Notes under the pieces: generated by a model
Database searches by the model: none
Seen by the model: the letters and a program-made list of their open reading frames with translations, nothing else
Told to the model about the DNA's origin: nothing
In this document: positions 11,081 to 24,280 of the stretch, one piece after another
How positions within the stretch are numbered: the stretch's first letter is position 1
Layout of the letters: each line of letters starts with the position of its first letter
DNA from: Zanthoxylum bungeanum
Taxonomy: Eukaryota > Streptophyta > Magnoliopsida > Sapindales > Rutaceae
Length of the DNA stretch: 64,000 nt
Assembly (NCBI GenBank): GCA_019454045.1
Contig: SKCR01049641.1
Location: 62,001-126,000 of the forward strand
Reading direction: 5' to 3'
Translations under genes and position numbers: made by a program

Positions 11081-13690
11081 CCTTAATTTATGAATCAGAA
11101 TTAAGGATTGGATCCTTAGACATGATAATGAAATTGAAGGACATATCCCAAGGAGGATTAGAAGACGTGCAAGGCTCTGACTTCAAATATGATTGTCATA
11201 ATTATGTTCACAACTAATATTAAAATTGGATTTTAAATATTTAGTGTGGTACATAAATATATATATTGATGTTCAGAATCTGTTTTGAACATGATACTGA
11301 CTTCAATTGAGATTTATCTACGAAATGGAAACGGGACGAAAGTCGCTGTTTTAACCATAATTACTTGAATTTAGGAACTACCTTCGGGTTAGTACCTAAA
11401 TTAAGAAACTGTTATAATGTAACTAGTTTGACTAGATACATTATCTCTATATCAGTGTTTAACCCGCTGCGGGTGAACCTTTATATTCTAGAACACTAAA
11501 GTGTTTTATTATATAAAGATGATATTGAGATAAACACATTAGATGTAAATAACAGCATTTATATTTAGAATATAAATAAATCTCACATATATAACATGAC
11601 ACATTAATAGCTCAAACTAATTTGATCAATTAAGAAACTGATTGTGGCATAGTTGTCAGGGACACTATTAAACAAGAATCGTATATCCACACTTTCGAAG
11701 AGTGGATACTAGGACTATTTTGTTTCAAATCAAATAAAGTCTACGAATCTAGTTTATTGGGCAAAGTGCCTAAAACACTATTTACTTGGTAAAAGTGCAA
11801 GTACCACTGATCTGTTAAGCCCTAGTTCATAGTGAAGCAAGTGGGCCCATGTCTAGCTAGGCTAGAAATGGATATGAATATTTCGTGACCTTTACGGATA
11901 TGGCATCGCGTTATGGTTGTGTGTTTCTTTTGAAGAACACAAATCAGAAACTTTCAAAGTTTCGACACGAAATAGACAAACAGATCCGCTATAGTATTAT
12001 ACCATCATGGTAAGACCGTAATGGAAAATACTTAAGCAGTAAGTTTCATATGTACATGAAAGAGTACGGTATTCTTTCAAATGAGGACTCCTCCCAGGAC
12101 ACGTCAGTTTGATGGTGTGTCCGAATGAAAAACTGAATTTTGTTGGACATGATAAGGTTAAATCTTGAGTCGCTCTGAGCTACTATTTCCTTCAACGGAT
12201 ATGTATTAATAGTGCAAGGACTTATTTTGAATAAGGTTCCATAATAATCTGTTTGACATATAATATATTAGATATGAACAGGAAAGGAAACTGGGTTTCA
12301 CATTCTTGAATATTTGATAATGCTAGGCATATGTTTGGATGATACCAAACTAAAACCTAAAATAGGATAAGTGCCAATTGTAGGTTATCCAAGGGATACC
12401 ATAAGTATAGTACTTATACAACTCACTAAGAGAACAATGAGATTGTTGCTCACCATGCGGTTTTCCTGAGAGGAATACCGATATGCAGTGGTCAGTGGGA
12501 GGATAGTGATACTCGATAAAAATCGGAGTGATACTGTTCAAGGCACAAAGTCCTTAATGGAACTCAAACAGTTCATCAAGGACGAATCTATACCATTAAT
12601 CTTCGAATACACAGGAACCTCGTAGATCGGAGAGAGTCAGAAAACAACATGGGGTATGGGTTTCTGATCTCACCTCATGAAGATGTCAATCTTATGAAGG
12701 TATACCAACCGACTACGTTTTGAGGAAGTGATACAAGGTATCGACTCCCTATTATGGCAAAGTGCCATGAATCCGAAGTGGATTCCATGTATAATAACCA
12801 TGGTAAATCCATTTGGATAATGCTTGCTGGAGCAAGCATAAGTTCTTGGAATTATCGCTTTGATATAATCATAATGGTGTATGATTTGATTCAAAACGAA
12901 AATAATTCTTGTGTATATAAGGAGGTTAGTGGGAGAGCACTGAAAATGATATTCCCATAAGACAGTCGGTGAAAGCTTGGCTTTCATAGAATTCTCCGTA
13001 GAATTCTTGGGAGTAACAACCTTTATTCAAGGAATAAAGATCTACTGGGATAGATTAGTTGTTAACACTCTCTGAGAAATTGTACATTTAAAATGTACGT
13101 GATTTGGTGTCTCATACGCTTTGAGCATATGGAGTCACAATCAGATCAATCCAAGTGATAGTCACTGGATTGAAGTTAAGAACATCTGTTAGTATCTTAG
13201 AGAACTAAAGATGTTGTCTTAAACTATGGAGATGGAGAACTTGAAATGACTGGGATCATTGCTGCAAGTTTCCAAATAGTTAAATACTGCGGTACTATAA
13301 AGTTTGAAAAACGGGACAATGAGCTGGAAATGTTCCGAGCAAGATACTGTTGCCGAAGAAACAACAAATGTGGATTATTGCTGCAGCTGAGGCAGCAATA
13401 GAAGCCATTTGGGTCAATAATAAATCTAATTAGATTAGATAGAGTTCTGTTAGCTACTGAGCTGGGCGTCGGTACAGGCTGAGGAATTAAAGGTCTCATC
13501 GACGATCCAGATATATACTTCTATATTCATCTGATTCGTTCGGATCATACATCGTGGCGATGTGATGATCGTATAAATCGCGTCAGACGATGATCACGGA
13601 AATCCACTGACGAAAACTTTTTCTCAACAATTTGAGCAAACCGTACATAGTTCGGGTGTACGACACTTGAGTGACTGGCTATGTGCCAAG
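11080..13690 (+). pseudogene. E2 gag-pol remnant lacking the RT catalytic box
   Basis: Relic of the Copia polyprotein. Gag is reduced to a short strip around 11130-11200. Integrase core text (TDMASRYG) is at 11879-11923, and the shared TAA stop before the second integrase Asp is at 12011-12013. RT carries an insertion creating TTTTGA (12718-12723), a 1-nt deletion at 12767-12777, further internal deletions around 12798-12840, and a 40-bp deletion at about 12950 that removes the YVDD box. RNase H text (AAEAAIEAIWV) follows at 13374-13420. No enzyme can be made, yet the LTRs are nearly identical. Confidence 0.8.
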
Positions 13691-13698
13691 TGGGAGAT
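13688..13698 (+). other. E2 polypurine tract
   Basis: AAGTGGGAGAT directly before the 3' LTR (TGTTGGATAA), the plus-strand primer site of LTR retrotransposons. The same 11-mer is in E5, E6 and E7. Confidence 0.85.
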
Positions 13699-15828
13699 TG
13701 TTGGATAATATGACCCATAGCGTCACTATTTGTACAGATCACGGTGTTGTTGTACAAATTAACTATGTGACAAGGAAATTGCACTCTCATCATTTGTGAT
13801 TAGATCACCATAGATGTATAAATGAAGAGAGGTCCATATGATTAGTTCCTGGATTGAGATGATATGAGACAGTATCAGTCCACGAAGGATTAATCATTAA
13901 ATATCCCTAGTCGTAGTATTATCGAGACAGGACATCGACAATGCGGAATAGGCTAGTATTGCACTTGTGCGCGTTGTGAGGGCACAACGACATAGTTCTC
14001 ATATATTTAAGTATATGATACTTATGCAAGTGCGATAGGAGGTTGTGTTTCACCGATGGTACGGGAAACAACTTCGCTCTGGATAGACCCCTCGGAATCC
14101 CATTGGTATTATGACTATGTGTCTATGGGAGGCCGAAATCAGGGTAGGTGTGTATGGTCTTAACCTGAGACTTACATCGCTAATACCTGCGACAATCGGT
14201 AGACTTTGGTCTTGGTGGTACAGGGCTTTAACCGGTTCTGCGTACACCACTTCTGGGTTTATCAGAAAGTCGTAGAGTATTGGGTGTGATGTCAAGACGG
14301 AAGTATCACTCCAGTCATAGTGGAGATGATGTCACGCAGGATACGGTATTAGTGCTCTTAAGTGCTGCGCGGCCATCGGGATATTATGACAAGGTCATGT
14401 ATATCCGATTATAGAGACTAGTTACCAGACATCCGACATGTGCTTCGTACGGGGCAGACACAAATCCAGCCCCAGGCCTAGCACGTGACTATCCGATACT
14501 GGGCCGATATGCACGATACTTTGTATACTACGCCTGATACAGATCTATATATTCCTGTAAGAATATTTCTGGAGAATTGGGTAGGCATGGCGCTTTGCTA
14601 GAAGCCAACCTTGTCTTGTAAATCGGTATAAACGTAGTACGAGGTACTTACGTGTTCGGATAGTCCGACGACCTGATTTACTGCCAACATATCCGGAGAT
14701 CTCATGGGTCGCTTCCCGAAGATTCACCGATGATGTATAACTCGCACTTTAATTAATCTGGGATTAATTAGAAGAGAGAGAAAATTAATCTGGGATTAAT
14801 TGCGGAGATATTTTATCTGGGATAAAATATTAATTAAAGAGAGAGAACGATTAATTTGGAATTAATCGATAAAATAATATATTCGATATATTATAAGAAA
14901 TTGGATTTCGACGCGGAATTAAAATTAGATTTTAATTCGGGCGAACGAATTAATTTAGAATTAATTCGTTAGCGACGTAAATAGTGATTTCGCTAGGCGT
15001 AATCATTTAATTACGACGCGACGGAAAATTCGTTAATTTGGAATTAGCGAACCCGAGCCCGAGAGTGATTGCGAGCGCATTCACATTTCGAATTCGAGCG
15101 CGGCACGCAAGTCACATCAAGCGTCAAATCGCTAGTCGCATCAATTGTCAAATCACTTGTCACTTTGAGTGATGTGATGTGACTTTACATGTTGTCACTT
15201 TATTAAAGTAACTTGATATGAATAGTAAAAAGTGATAGGTGATGGAAAAGCATTTTTTCTTTTTGCTTTTGACCTTTTGACTTTGCTTTTTGAAAGTAAA
15301 AGGTGGTAAATGCTTTTATTAAATTTTGGAAAATATAAAAAGCATTTACACTTTCTCTCTTTCTTGATTTTATTTCACATTTTTAGGGTTTTACGTTTTC
15401 TATGAAACCCATTTTCCCTCTCTTTCTCTTCTCTCCCTCTCACGGCTTGGAGCCGAATTCTTGCTCCTTTTTCTGCAGTTTTAGCGAGAATAATGAAGAG
15501 GAAATAGTGCTAGCACACACATGGGTTATATTATGGTGATATGGAAACGAATTTATGAGCTTGGAATTCATTTTGAACCTTGAAGCTTGGAGCTTCCATG
15601 GTGTCTTCCATGGCCGAATTCTTGGAGGAGTTTCACAGCCCAAACCGAGCCATCCACTGCCATGGGGAGTCATTACCGTGACCTTGAAGAGGAGGAAGAA
15701 GCTTGTGTTGTTTGATGCATCCAAACCAATCATTGTGAGTATATGTTTCCGCCATTATTCCTTGATGTATTCATGCGAATTTTTGTGCTTGATTTTGTTG
15801 ATCTTGGGACCTATATTAGAACTCAACA
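13699..15828 (+). repeat. E2 3' LTR (2130 bp, complete)
   Basis: TGTTGGATAATATGACC to GAACTCAACA. Hairpin array at 14751-15050 and GTGAGT at 15735-15740. A minus-strand 81-codon open frame (14050-14295) is nearly identical to one in E2's other LTR and in both E7 LTRs. It reads antisense to the element and has no recognised domain. Confidence 0.9.
14751..15050 (+). repeat. E2 3' LTR hairpin array
   Basis: Same hairpin order and loops as 6938-7238. The CGC-TAG-GCG mini-stem and the CGTAAT/ATTACG stem (six-base loop) near the end are intact here. Confidence 0.8.
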
Positions 15829-16620
15829 GGAAATGGTAGCTCAGAGCGACTCATGATTAACCTTATCATGTCCAAAAAAATTCGGTTACTCAGTTCGGAC
15901 ACACCGTCAGACTGACGTGTTCCGGTAGGAGTCCTCATTTGAAAGAATACTATACTCTTTCAAGTATATTAGAAACTTATTCTTAAGTATTTTCCATTAC
16001 GGTATTACCGTGACGGCTTAATACTTTAGCCGATCTGTTTGTCTATTTCGTGTCGAAACTTTAAAAGTTTCCGATTTGTGTTCCTAAAGAAACACGTAAC
16101 CATAACGCGATGCCACATCCGTAAAGGTCACGAAATATTCATATCCACCTCTAGCCTAGCTAGACATGGGCCCACTTGCTTCACTATGAACTAGGGCTAA
16201 CAGATCGGTGATATTTACACTTTTACCAAGTAAAAGTGTTATAGGCACTTTGCCCAATAAACTAGATTCGTAGACTTTATTTGATTAGAATCAAATCAGT
16301 CCTTGTACCCACTCTTCAAAAGTGTGGATATACGAGTCTGGTTTAATTGTGTCCCAGACAACAATGCCACAACAGAGTTTATTCTGATCAAATCAGTTTG
16401 AGCTATTTGTTTGTCATTTAATATATTTGAGATTTTATTTATATTCAAAATATAAATGCTGTTATTCACATCTAATGTGTATATCTCAATATCATCTTTA
16501 TATAATAAAACACTTTTGTGTTCTAAAATATAAAGGTTCATCCGCAACGGATTAAACACTGATATAGAGATAATGTATCTAGTCAAACTAGTTACATTCT
16601 AACAGTTTCCAAATTTAGGT
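15829..16620 (-). pseudogene. E3 integrase / GAG-pre-integrase remnant
   Basis: A 96-codon open stretch (16296-16586) reads as the Copia GAG-pre-integrase region: segments such as LLYKDDIEI, NINKISN and KQIAQTDLI, then TRISTLLKSGY. The His-containing part of the zinc-binding motif expected just before TRIS has been replaced, so zinc binding is lost. The integrase core segment YFVTFTDVASRYGYV is at 16093-16137, and the shared TAA stop before the second catalytic Asp is at 16005-16007. The fragment ends abruptly where E2 inserted. Confidence 0.75.
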
Positions 16621-16794
16621 ACACACCCGAGGGTAGTTCCTAAACTTAGGTATCTACGATTAAAACAACGACTTTCGTCCCGTTTCCGAATCGCAGATTA
16701 ATCTCAATTGATGTCATTATCCTGTTCAACACAGATTCTGAACATCAATATCTATATATATATCACACTAAGTATCTAAAATCCAATTTTAATA

Positions 16795-17330
16795 CTAGTA
16801 GTGAATATATTTATGACAAACATATTTGAAGTTAGAGCCTTGTTCGTCTACAATTCCTTCATGTCTGCTTTGTCCAAACGGTAGTCCCGCTTCCGCGATC
16901 CCGTTTGCCACATTTAGGAGACATTTTGGGATATGTCTTTTATCTTCCCAGAAGACTATAATGATTTTGCCTTTGCCCTTTTCAACACTCCAGAAGCCTT
17001 TGGCCAAGCCTTGGCCTTCTAGAATATCGAAGTAAGGTGCGCCTTGCGCTACTTGCCAAATTGCAAATTTTGAATTTGTCTCCTTGAGAATAGTCATTAA
17101 CTCTACAAGAGTTATTAATGCAATTTTAGTACTTCTAAAATCTAATCATAGATTTATGAAGATCCTTCAATTTCTTTATCATACTTTAAGGATCTAATCC
17201 TTAGTTCTGATTCAGAAATTAAGGAGTCTACTACGACAAGCTAAATGGATTAAGCACTTAAGTTATCATCACATAAATCTTCCAAAGATTACGCTCTACT
17301 ATTTTGCTTAACTCCGGGCTTAGGCCTAAT
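16795..17330 (-). pseudogene. E3 gag C-terminal remnant
   Basis: A 100-codon frame (16795-17097) shares most of its text with the E6 frame at 34017-34256 (for example GAPYFDILEGQGL and KGKIIIVFWEDK). These lead into the place where E5 carries a zinc knuckle, but in E3 the knuckle is destroyed by a frame change after HIPK. It is homologous to gag by alignment with E5. The N-terminal half of gag was not identified. Confidence 0.6.
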
Positions 17331-19801
17331 ATGTTATTTTATCAAATAAAGTAACTTATTATTTTCCAGGACCATCCTGAAATTTTATTCCCAATTTGAA
17401 AATTAAACCATTTAAACACATTTTCCCTAGGATTATGTTTTAAATGTCAATCTTTCAATTTATATCTTGATTTTAATAGTCCAACTATTTAATCAACGAT
17501 TTCGGTACTATTTATTATAATGATTACAATAGTCCAACTATTTAATCAACTATAATTTAATAGATTAAAATCAATTATATTGATTACTATAATCCAATTA
17601 TAAAATCAACTATAAATGAATAGTTTGAATATAGTCCAACTATTTATTAAAAACAACATTTAAATATTAGTCCAACTAACATTTAATTTATTTGACGAAT
17701 AATGTTTGTTCGAGCGCGTATGGCAAGTGATTAAACGAATATTGCAAATTCAATTCTTGCCTCCCACTATTTTTCGGCGAGCCTCTAACCCTCTGTGGAG
17801 TACTCGGGAAATCGCGTTTCCTAGTGGGCTAGGATCCCGTTAAATATCACACAATCTTGACTTTGGCCAAGAAATTGTATGATAATTAACTAGGTAGATC
17901 TCTAAGATCAATTGGATCCAATCCAATTCCTAGATCCGGTAGGGGGACATCCAAGTCCGAAACATATATCTTATATATGCCAATACATCCAATGTATTAC
18001 CTAACCTTATTCCTCTAAACCAACTAAGCCTTGGCTTTGGCACAACAAACTTAGTGATCCCAGTTAAGCGCGACCCATTGACCATGGAAAGCTTCGTAAT
18101 CAATGTCGATGGACAAGAAGTGGTCTTGACTTTGGCCAACAAACCACAACTTGGACAAGACACTGACATGGAATAAAGCTCTCGTGATTCAAACACATCC
18201 TCGACAGACAAAGGCCTTGACTTTGGCCAACAAGCCAATGCCAGTCTCGGATCTTGAGTGAGAATCACTCAATGGAAGGAAAAACGCTTAATATTGTGCG
18301 AGGGTTTTTCGTGTTCAAATTGGCAACCAATTTATTATATTTGTTAAGGTCTCATCATCATACACCCTTAAACATGCATTCTAAACACACAATAAAGCGC
18401 ATATGAATAAAATAATAATGATATGCAGATGGATACTTTACACATTGATCCTAGATCAAATCTCTCATTTTCTCTCTCCCGCTAGCACAAATATTTCTTC
18501 TACCCGTTACACTACACTTCTAAAGAAACCTCATTTACATTGAGGGGAATAGGTGAGAAGAGAATACAAAGAATAAGGAGGTAATAAGGCTGGACTCGCA
18601 GGTCCAATTAATAAATCAAATTTATTACAACAATTTCTAAAATTGTCCCACCCATCTAATATCCATCCGATATACATTATTCATGCATCGCAACCATGTA
18701 TTCACACAAGCATGTTATCAATCAATCTAATCAAATTAATTAATCTGATAATTAGTGATCATCCAATGTTCAAACAACGATTTGATTTTTGCTCGAGTCA
18801 AACTAGTTTTGCGAATAAGTACTTAAAGTACGAATTCTCGATTAAATTAAACTACACAATTAAATCCAATTCAATTTGTATTTAATTCTAATTCACTATT
18901 TAATTCCAAATTAAATATCACAATTTATTTACGAACCTTTACGATTTAAATTCCAAATTTAATTGCTACGGGTCTCAAAGCCTGTTTAACGTCCAACGTC
19001 AATTTAATTAAAGTACAATGAGCTTTTAATTAATTTCTTAAGGCGTGGACTTTTGGTCAACTCGGGTCAAACCGAATAACCAAAATCCAATACGGGAGTT
19101 ACCTCATAAGCCTAGAAATTAATCTTGGCCCATTAGGCCCAATTAAACTTTAAAGGTCCATTAAGTCGCATTTGGGCTTTATGGATGCGGTTTTGGGCCC
19201 AATTGGATCCAATCCAATTTTCCTTAACCCAACTTGGTACAACCAAGCCCAATAAGCCCATTTACAACATTAAAGGCCCAAATCCAATTTTAAGCCCATT
19301 TAACCAGACACAAAAATTCCAAATTTAATGTTTAATTAAACTAAAGTGTAGAAATATAATTAATCACCCAAATCAATATTTCCAAAACACCAAATTAGTA
19401 CTAATTAATCATGCCATTAATATTAAATCATGTCCAACGCAATTTAATAAAAATCAAACCCAATTACATGCTCTTATGCTCTCGGCAATTTTGAGAATTT
19501 TGTCCGATTCGGTTTCAATCCAATTAAATTCCACAATCGACATTAAATCATCATTCCCAATTGATTCAAGTCATCCAATGATCAAAAATCAAAAAATCAC
19601 CAAGACATTTTAGGGCTAGACCTATTCGGCCAACACATACAATTTGGGGAAAAATGAACCAATCAAATTTTCTTGAAATTGATCCAATCAATCTTCAATT
19701 CAACATCAATTAAGCATACAAAATCATCCAATTTCATTTAAACATGATCAAAATCAATTTGCCCAAATTTTAACCCTAAACATTTTCATGCTTTTAACCA
19801 T
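17331..19801 (-). other. E3 long leader
   Basis: About 2.5 kb. Repeated TTGTTGGCCAAAGTCAA-type motifs occur at 17850-18250 and a TGGGCY cluster at 19120-19310. A plus-strand open frame at 18643-18885 (antisense to the element) has close counterparts in E2, E6 and E7. No domain is recognised. Confidence 0.6.
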
Positions 19802-19813
19802 GCTCTGATACCA
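19802..19813 (-). other. E3 primer-binding site (exact initiator-Met type)
   Basis: The minus strand reads TGGTATCAGAGC exactly, the 12-mer complementary to the 3' end of plant initiator-Met tRNA, one base inside the LTR. Confidence 0.92.
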
Positions 19814-19814
19814 T

Positions 19815-21813
19815 TGTTGGAGATTCTAAGGGTCCCAAGGATCATAAATCAAGCATGAACATGTGTGAATACATTCGAGAAAGTCGCGGAACACTTACAT
19901 CGATTGGTTGAGAGACGTTTTGACGAACAAAAAATCTATTTTTGCCCACTGGTTTGTGCGGTAGTGGGCTGCATCTTGCTCACTGGTTTCGGCCATCATC
20001 AACAAGAAACCAAGCTCCAAGCTTCGTCATTTAATTCCCGGCTCATGGGTGGACTTCCCTATCACCTTCGCATGTCTCGTAAGTGTGCTAGCACTTGTGA
20101 TTTTGCCACAAAATCCCACTTGCTTCCCCCTCACTGCTCGGCATTTCCCAGAAATTTCACGGTGAAAAAACAGCCCCTTGGGCGTGTAAAATGAGAGAAA
20201 ATGGAGTGAGAAGAGAGATGAAATGTGTTGTGTGATTTTTTTAATTGATTTCCAAAAGATATACCAAAATTATTACTTTAAAAGTCAAACAATTAAAGCT
20301 TTAATTGCCAACCACACACATCACATAATCACATCAATCACAAGTTGTCAAGTCACATCACTGAAAGTGACAAGTAATTTGACGCTTGATACGACTAGCG
20401 ATTTGACGCTTGATTTGACGTGCCGCACTCGAATTCGAAATGCGAATGCGCTCGCAAATAATCTCAGGCTCGGGTTCGCTAATTCCAAATTAACGAATTT
20501 TCCGTTGCGTCGTAATTAAATGATTACGCCTAGCGAAGTCACTATTCATGTCGCTAACGAATTAATTCTAAATTAATTAGTTCGCCCGAATTAAAATCTA
20601 ATTTTAATTCCGCGTCGAAATCCAATTTCGTTTAATATATCAAATATATTAATTTATCGATTAATTCCAAATTAATCGTTCTCTCTCTTTAAATGATATT
20701 TTATCCCAGATAAAATATCTCCGCAATTAATCCCAGATTAATTTTCTCTCTCATCTAATTAATCCCATATTAATTAAAAGTGCGAGTCATACGTCATCGG
20801 TAAATCTTTAGGAAGCGACCCATAAGATCCCCGAATATGTTGGTAGTAAATTCGGTCATCGGACTATCCGAACACGTAAGTACCTCGTACTACGTTTATA
20901 CCGATTTACAAGAAAAGGTTGGCCTCTAGCAAAGCGTCATGCCTTCCCAATTCTCCGGAAATATCCTTACAGGAATAAAGGATCTATATCAGGCGTAGTA
21001 TACGTAGTATTACGTATTTCTGTCCAGTATCGGATGATCACATGCGAGGCCTGGGGCTGGTACAGTGTCTGCCCCGTACGAAGCATATATCGGATTACGA
21101 GCAACTAGTCTCTTTAATATCGGATAATCATGACCAAGTCATATTATCCAGACGGTTGCAACCTTATTTAGAGAACCAGTTATGTATCCCTGCGCGATCA
21201 TCATCTCCATATGACTGGAGTGACACTTCCATCTTGACATCACACCCAACACACTACGATTCTCAATATACCCAGTATTGGCGTACACAGAACCGGTTAA
21301 AGCCCTGGACGACCGCAACCAAAGTATATTGATTGTCGCAAGTATTAGCGGTGCAAGTTTCAGGTTAAGACCAAATACACCTACCCTGATTTCGGACTTC
21401 TATAGACACATAGTCATACTACCAATGGAATTCCGATGGGGTCTATCCAGAGCGAAGCTGTTTCCCGTACCATCGGTAAAACACAACCTCCTATTACACT
21501 TGCATGAGTATTCTATACCCAAATATATGAGAACTATGTCGTTGTGCCCTCACAACGCGCACAAATGTATTACTAGTCTTTTATGCATTCATCGATGTCC
21601 AATCTCGATAATGCTCTAACTAGGGATATTTATTGATTTATCATTTGTGTATTGATACTGTCTTATATCTTTCTCAATCCAGGAAAAAATCACAGGGACC
21701 TCCTATCATTTATATATCTAGGTGATCTAATCACAAATGATAAGAGTGCAATCTCCTTTGTCACATAGTTGATCTGTACAAATAGTGACGTTATGGGTCA
21801 TAATTGTCCAACA
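19815..21813 (-). repeat. E3 5' LTR (1999 bp)
   Basis: TGTTGGAGATTC at the left and GTCCAACA at the right. Hairpin array 20475-20775. ACTTAC at 19893-19898 is GTAAGT on the sense strand. Confidence 0.9.
20475..20775 (-). repeat. E3 LTR hairpin array
   Basis: Same series as in the other LTRs, loops CCA or CTA on the plus strand. The first stem (TTCGCTAATT-CCA-AATTAACGAA) contains one C.A mismatch on this strand, a T.G pair on the sense strand. Confidence 0.78.
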
Positions 21814-22296
21814 ATAGCGATGCAAGTCTCAAGTTAAGACCAAATACACCTACCCTGATACGGACTCTCATAGACACATAGTGATACTACCAATGGGATT
21901 CCGTGTGGTCTATCCAGAGCGAAGCTCTTTTCCGTACCATCGGTAAAACACAACCTCCTACCACACTTGCATAAGTATCCAATACTTTAATATATGAGAA
22001 CTATGCTGTTACGCTTCCATAACACGCACAAGTGCGATACTAGTCTATTCCGTATTATCGATGTCCAGTCTCGATAATACTACGACTAGGGATATTTAAT
22101 GATTAAACCGTCATGGATTGATACTATCTCATATCATCTCAATCCAGAACTAATCATAAGGACTTTCGTCATTCACAAATTTAAGTAATCTAATTACGAA
22201 ATGATAAAAGGCAATTTCCATTGCTACATAATTAATTTGTACAAAAACACATTGTCTTTTACAAATAGTGATGCTATGGGTCATAACTGTCTAACA
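21814..22296 (-). repeat. E4: LTR fragment of a further Copia copy
   Basis: A 483-bp piece that aligns with the right-hand (U3) end of the minus-oriented LTRs and ends at the LTR terminus CTAACA. It is bracketed by E3 on the left and by the interior of E5's LTR on the right. The simplest reading is that E4 inserted into E5's 3' LTR and was then split by E3, with the rest of E4 beyond the left edge. A solo LTR split by E3 fits equally well. The expected duplication copy is GACAT (22297-22301). Confidence 0.8.
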
Positions 22297-22886
22297 GACA
22301 TCACATCCAATACACTACGATTCTCAGTATACCCAGAAGAGGCATACACAGAACCTGTTAAAGCCTCGGACGACCAAAACCAAAGTATACTGATTGTCAC
22401 AAGTATTAGCGATGCAAGTCTCAGGTTAAGACCAAATACACCTACCCTGATTCGGATTCCCATAGACACATAGTCATACTACCAATGGGATTCCGAGGGG
22501 TCTATCCAAAGCGAAGCTGTTTCCGTACCATCGGTAAACAGAACCTCCTATTACACTTGCATGAGTATCCAATACCCGAATATATGAGAACTATGTCGTT
22601 ACGCTTCCATAACACGCACAAGTGTAATACTAGCCTATTCCGCATTATCGATGTCTTGTCTCGATAATACTACGACTAGAGATATTTAATGATTAAACCT
22701 TAGTGGATTAATATTGTCTCATATCTTATTAATCTGGTACTAATCATATGGACTTTTATCATTTATATATCTCGGTAATCCAATTACGAATGATAAAATA
22801 GTAATTTCCTTTGTCACATAGTTAATTTGTACAACAACACCATGTTTTGTATAAATAGTGATGCTATGGGTCACAATTGTCCAACA
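22297..22886 (-). repeat. E5 3' LTR fragment
   Basis: 590 bp ending ATTGTCCAACA next to the polypurine tract. Its left side is cut by E4. It matches 40338-40927 of E5's other LTR. Confidence 0.88.
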
Positions 22887-22897
22887 ATCTCCCACTT
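22887..22897 (-). other. E5 polypurine tract
   Basis: AAGTGGGAGAT on the minus strand, adjoining the LTR start. Confidence 0.85.
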
Positions 22898-24280
22898 GGC
22901 CTATAGCCAATCACTCAAGTGTCCTACACCTGAACTATGTACGGGTCGCTCAAACTTCTGCTGAGAAACAACTTTCATCAGCGGATTTGTAAGTTTATCA
23001 TCTGATGCGATTTATTAGATCATCACATCGCCACGATGTATGATCTCACGAATCAGATGAATTAGTCGAAGTATATACTTGGATCGTTAATGAGACCATT
23101 AATTCTTTAGCCTGTGCTGTAGCCTAGCTCAACTGCTAACAGAACTACACCTAATCTAATTAGGTTTATATAGATCCAAAATGCTGCTTTTGCTACCTCA
23201 GCTGCAGTAATATTCTGTTTTTATTGTTTATTCGGCAACAGTATCTTGCTTGGAAGATTTCCAGCTCACTGTTCCGTTATTCAAACTATGTAGTACCCTT
23301 ATTGCGACTTACAGTCGTTTTTATCGGTTTGGAAACTTGCAGCGGTGAACCTAGTCACCTCAAGTTCTCCTTTCCCCATATTCCCAGAAAGCATCCTTAG
23401 TTCGTCTAAGATACTTAAGGATGTTCTTAACATCAATCCAGTAACCATCACTTGGATTGGCCTGATTGTGACTCTATATGCTCAAAGCATATGAGACACT
23501 AGGTCACTTATATTTTTCAATGCACGAGTTCTCGGAGAGTGCCAACAACTTTTAGATCTATCCCAGTAGATCCTTATTCCTAGAATAAAGGTTGTCTCTC
23601 CCAAGTATTCCATGGAGAATTTTAACGAAAGCCAAGCTTTCATCGATTGTATTATGGGAATGTCATTTCCAAGAAATAATATATCTTCATTATATAGGAC
23701 AATCATTGTCAGTGCGCTCCCACTAACCTTATTATATACACAAGAATCATTTTCATTTTGAATGAAATCATATACCATTATGATCTCGTCAAAACATTGG
23801 TTCCAAGAACACAATGCTTGCTTCAATCCATAAATGGATCGATTTAATTTACAAATCTTGTTTGCATGTTTTGGCACAACAAAATGTCAGAATGTTGTAA
23901 ACATCCTTCTAAAGGTTTCCGTTTAAGGAAAGCAGTTTTGACATACCATGTGCCATATTTCATAAATGAAACATGCAGCATTAGCAAGCATTATCCGAAT
24001 GGATTTAATCATGGCAACAGATAAAAGGTTTCGTCCTATTCGACACTATGTCGTTGACGATACCCTTTTTGTACAAGCCTAGCTATGTACATTTATATGT
24101 TGCCATCCATGTATGTCTTCCTTGAAGACACATTTAGTACCAATAGGCATAATTCCTTCCGGTACATCAACCAGTGTCTAAACTTGGTTGGTATACATGG
24201 AATCCATTTCGGACTTCATGACACTTTGCCATAAAATGAGTCGATACCTTGTATCATTTCCTCATATGTAGTCAGTTCGT
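22898..24280 (-). pseudogene. E5 reverse transcriptase-RNase H remnant
   Basis: The best-preserved RT in the window. The open stretch 23482-23877 (131 codons) reads ICKLNRSIYGLKQA, then a FDEIIMVYDFIQNEN block, then LYNEDILFLGND, then MEYLGETTFILGI, the standard order of a Copia RT. The catalytic YVDD box is changed to YNED (within 23676-23715), so an active-site Asp is lost. Upstream, the codons around 24210-24219 keep the frame (MKSEMDSMY) that is broken by a 1-nt deletion in E2, E6 and E7. RNase H text lies at about 23000-23230 with frame breaks. Confidence 0.85.

Larger units (their letters stand above)
6204..15828 (+). mobile_element. E2: Ty1/copia LTR retrotransposon, 5' LTR cut by E1
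   Basis: Plus-strand copy: truncated 5' LTR 6204-8016, PBS 8018-8030, leader, broken gag-pol, polypurine tract 13688-13698, full 3' LTR 13699-15828. The first 318 bp of the 5' LTR are missing at the junction with E1 (1813 plus 318 equals about the 2130 bp of the 3' LTR), as expected if E1 inserted there and the rest lies off the left edge. The two LTRs look about 99% alike over sampled stretches. E2 ends exactly at CTCAACA and the flanking text (GGAAATGGTAGCTCAG) is the pol of the opposite-oriented E3, so E2 inserted into E3. The expected duplication copy is GGAAA (15829-15833). Confidence 0.88.
15829..21813 (-). mobile_element. E3: Ty1/copia LTR retrotransposon, 5' portion
   Basis: Minus-strand copy cut by E2 at 15828/15829; the rest of pol and the 3' LTR are beyond the left edge. 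Visible parts are an integrase/pre-integrase remnant, gag C-terminal remnant, leader, exact initiator-Met PBS and a complete 5' LTR (19815-21813). The right edge TCCAACA is followed by ATAGCGATGC, which is the interior of another same-orientation LTR (E4), so E3 inserted into E4's LTR. The expected duplication copy is ATAGC (21814-21818). Confidence 0.87.

Noticed and set aside
21814..22886. Tandem array of partial LTRs produced by unequal crossing-over
   Set aside because: Each piece ends exactly at an LTR terminus and resumes at a different internal LTR position, which fits serial nested insertion better.
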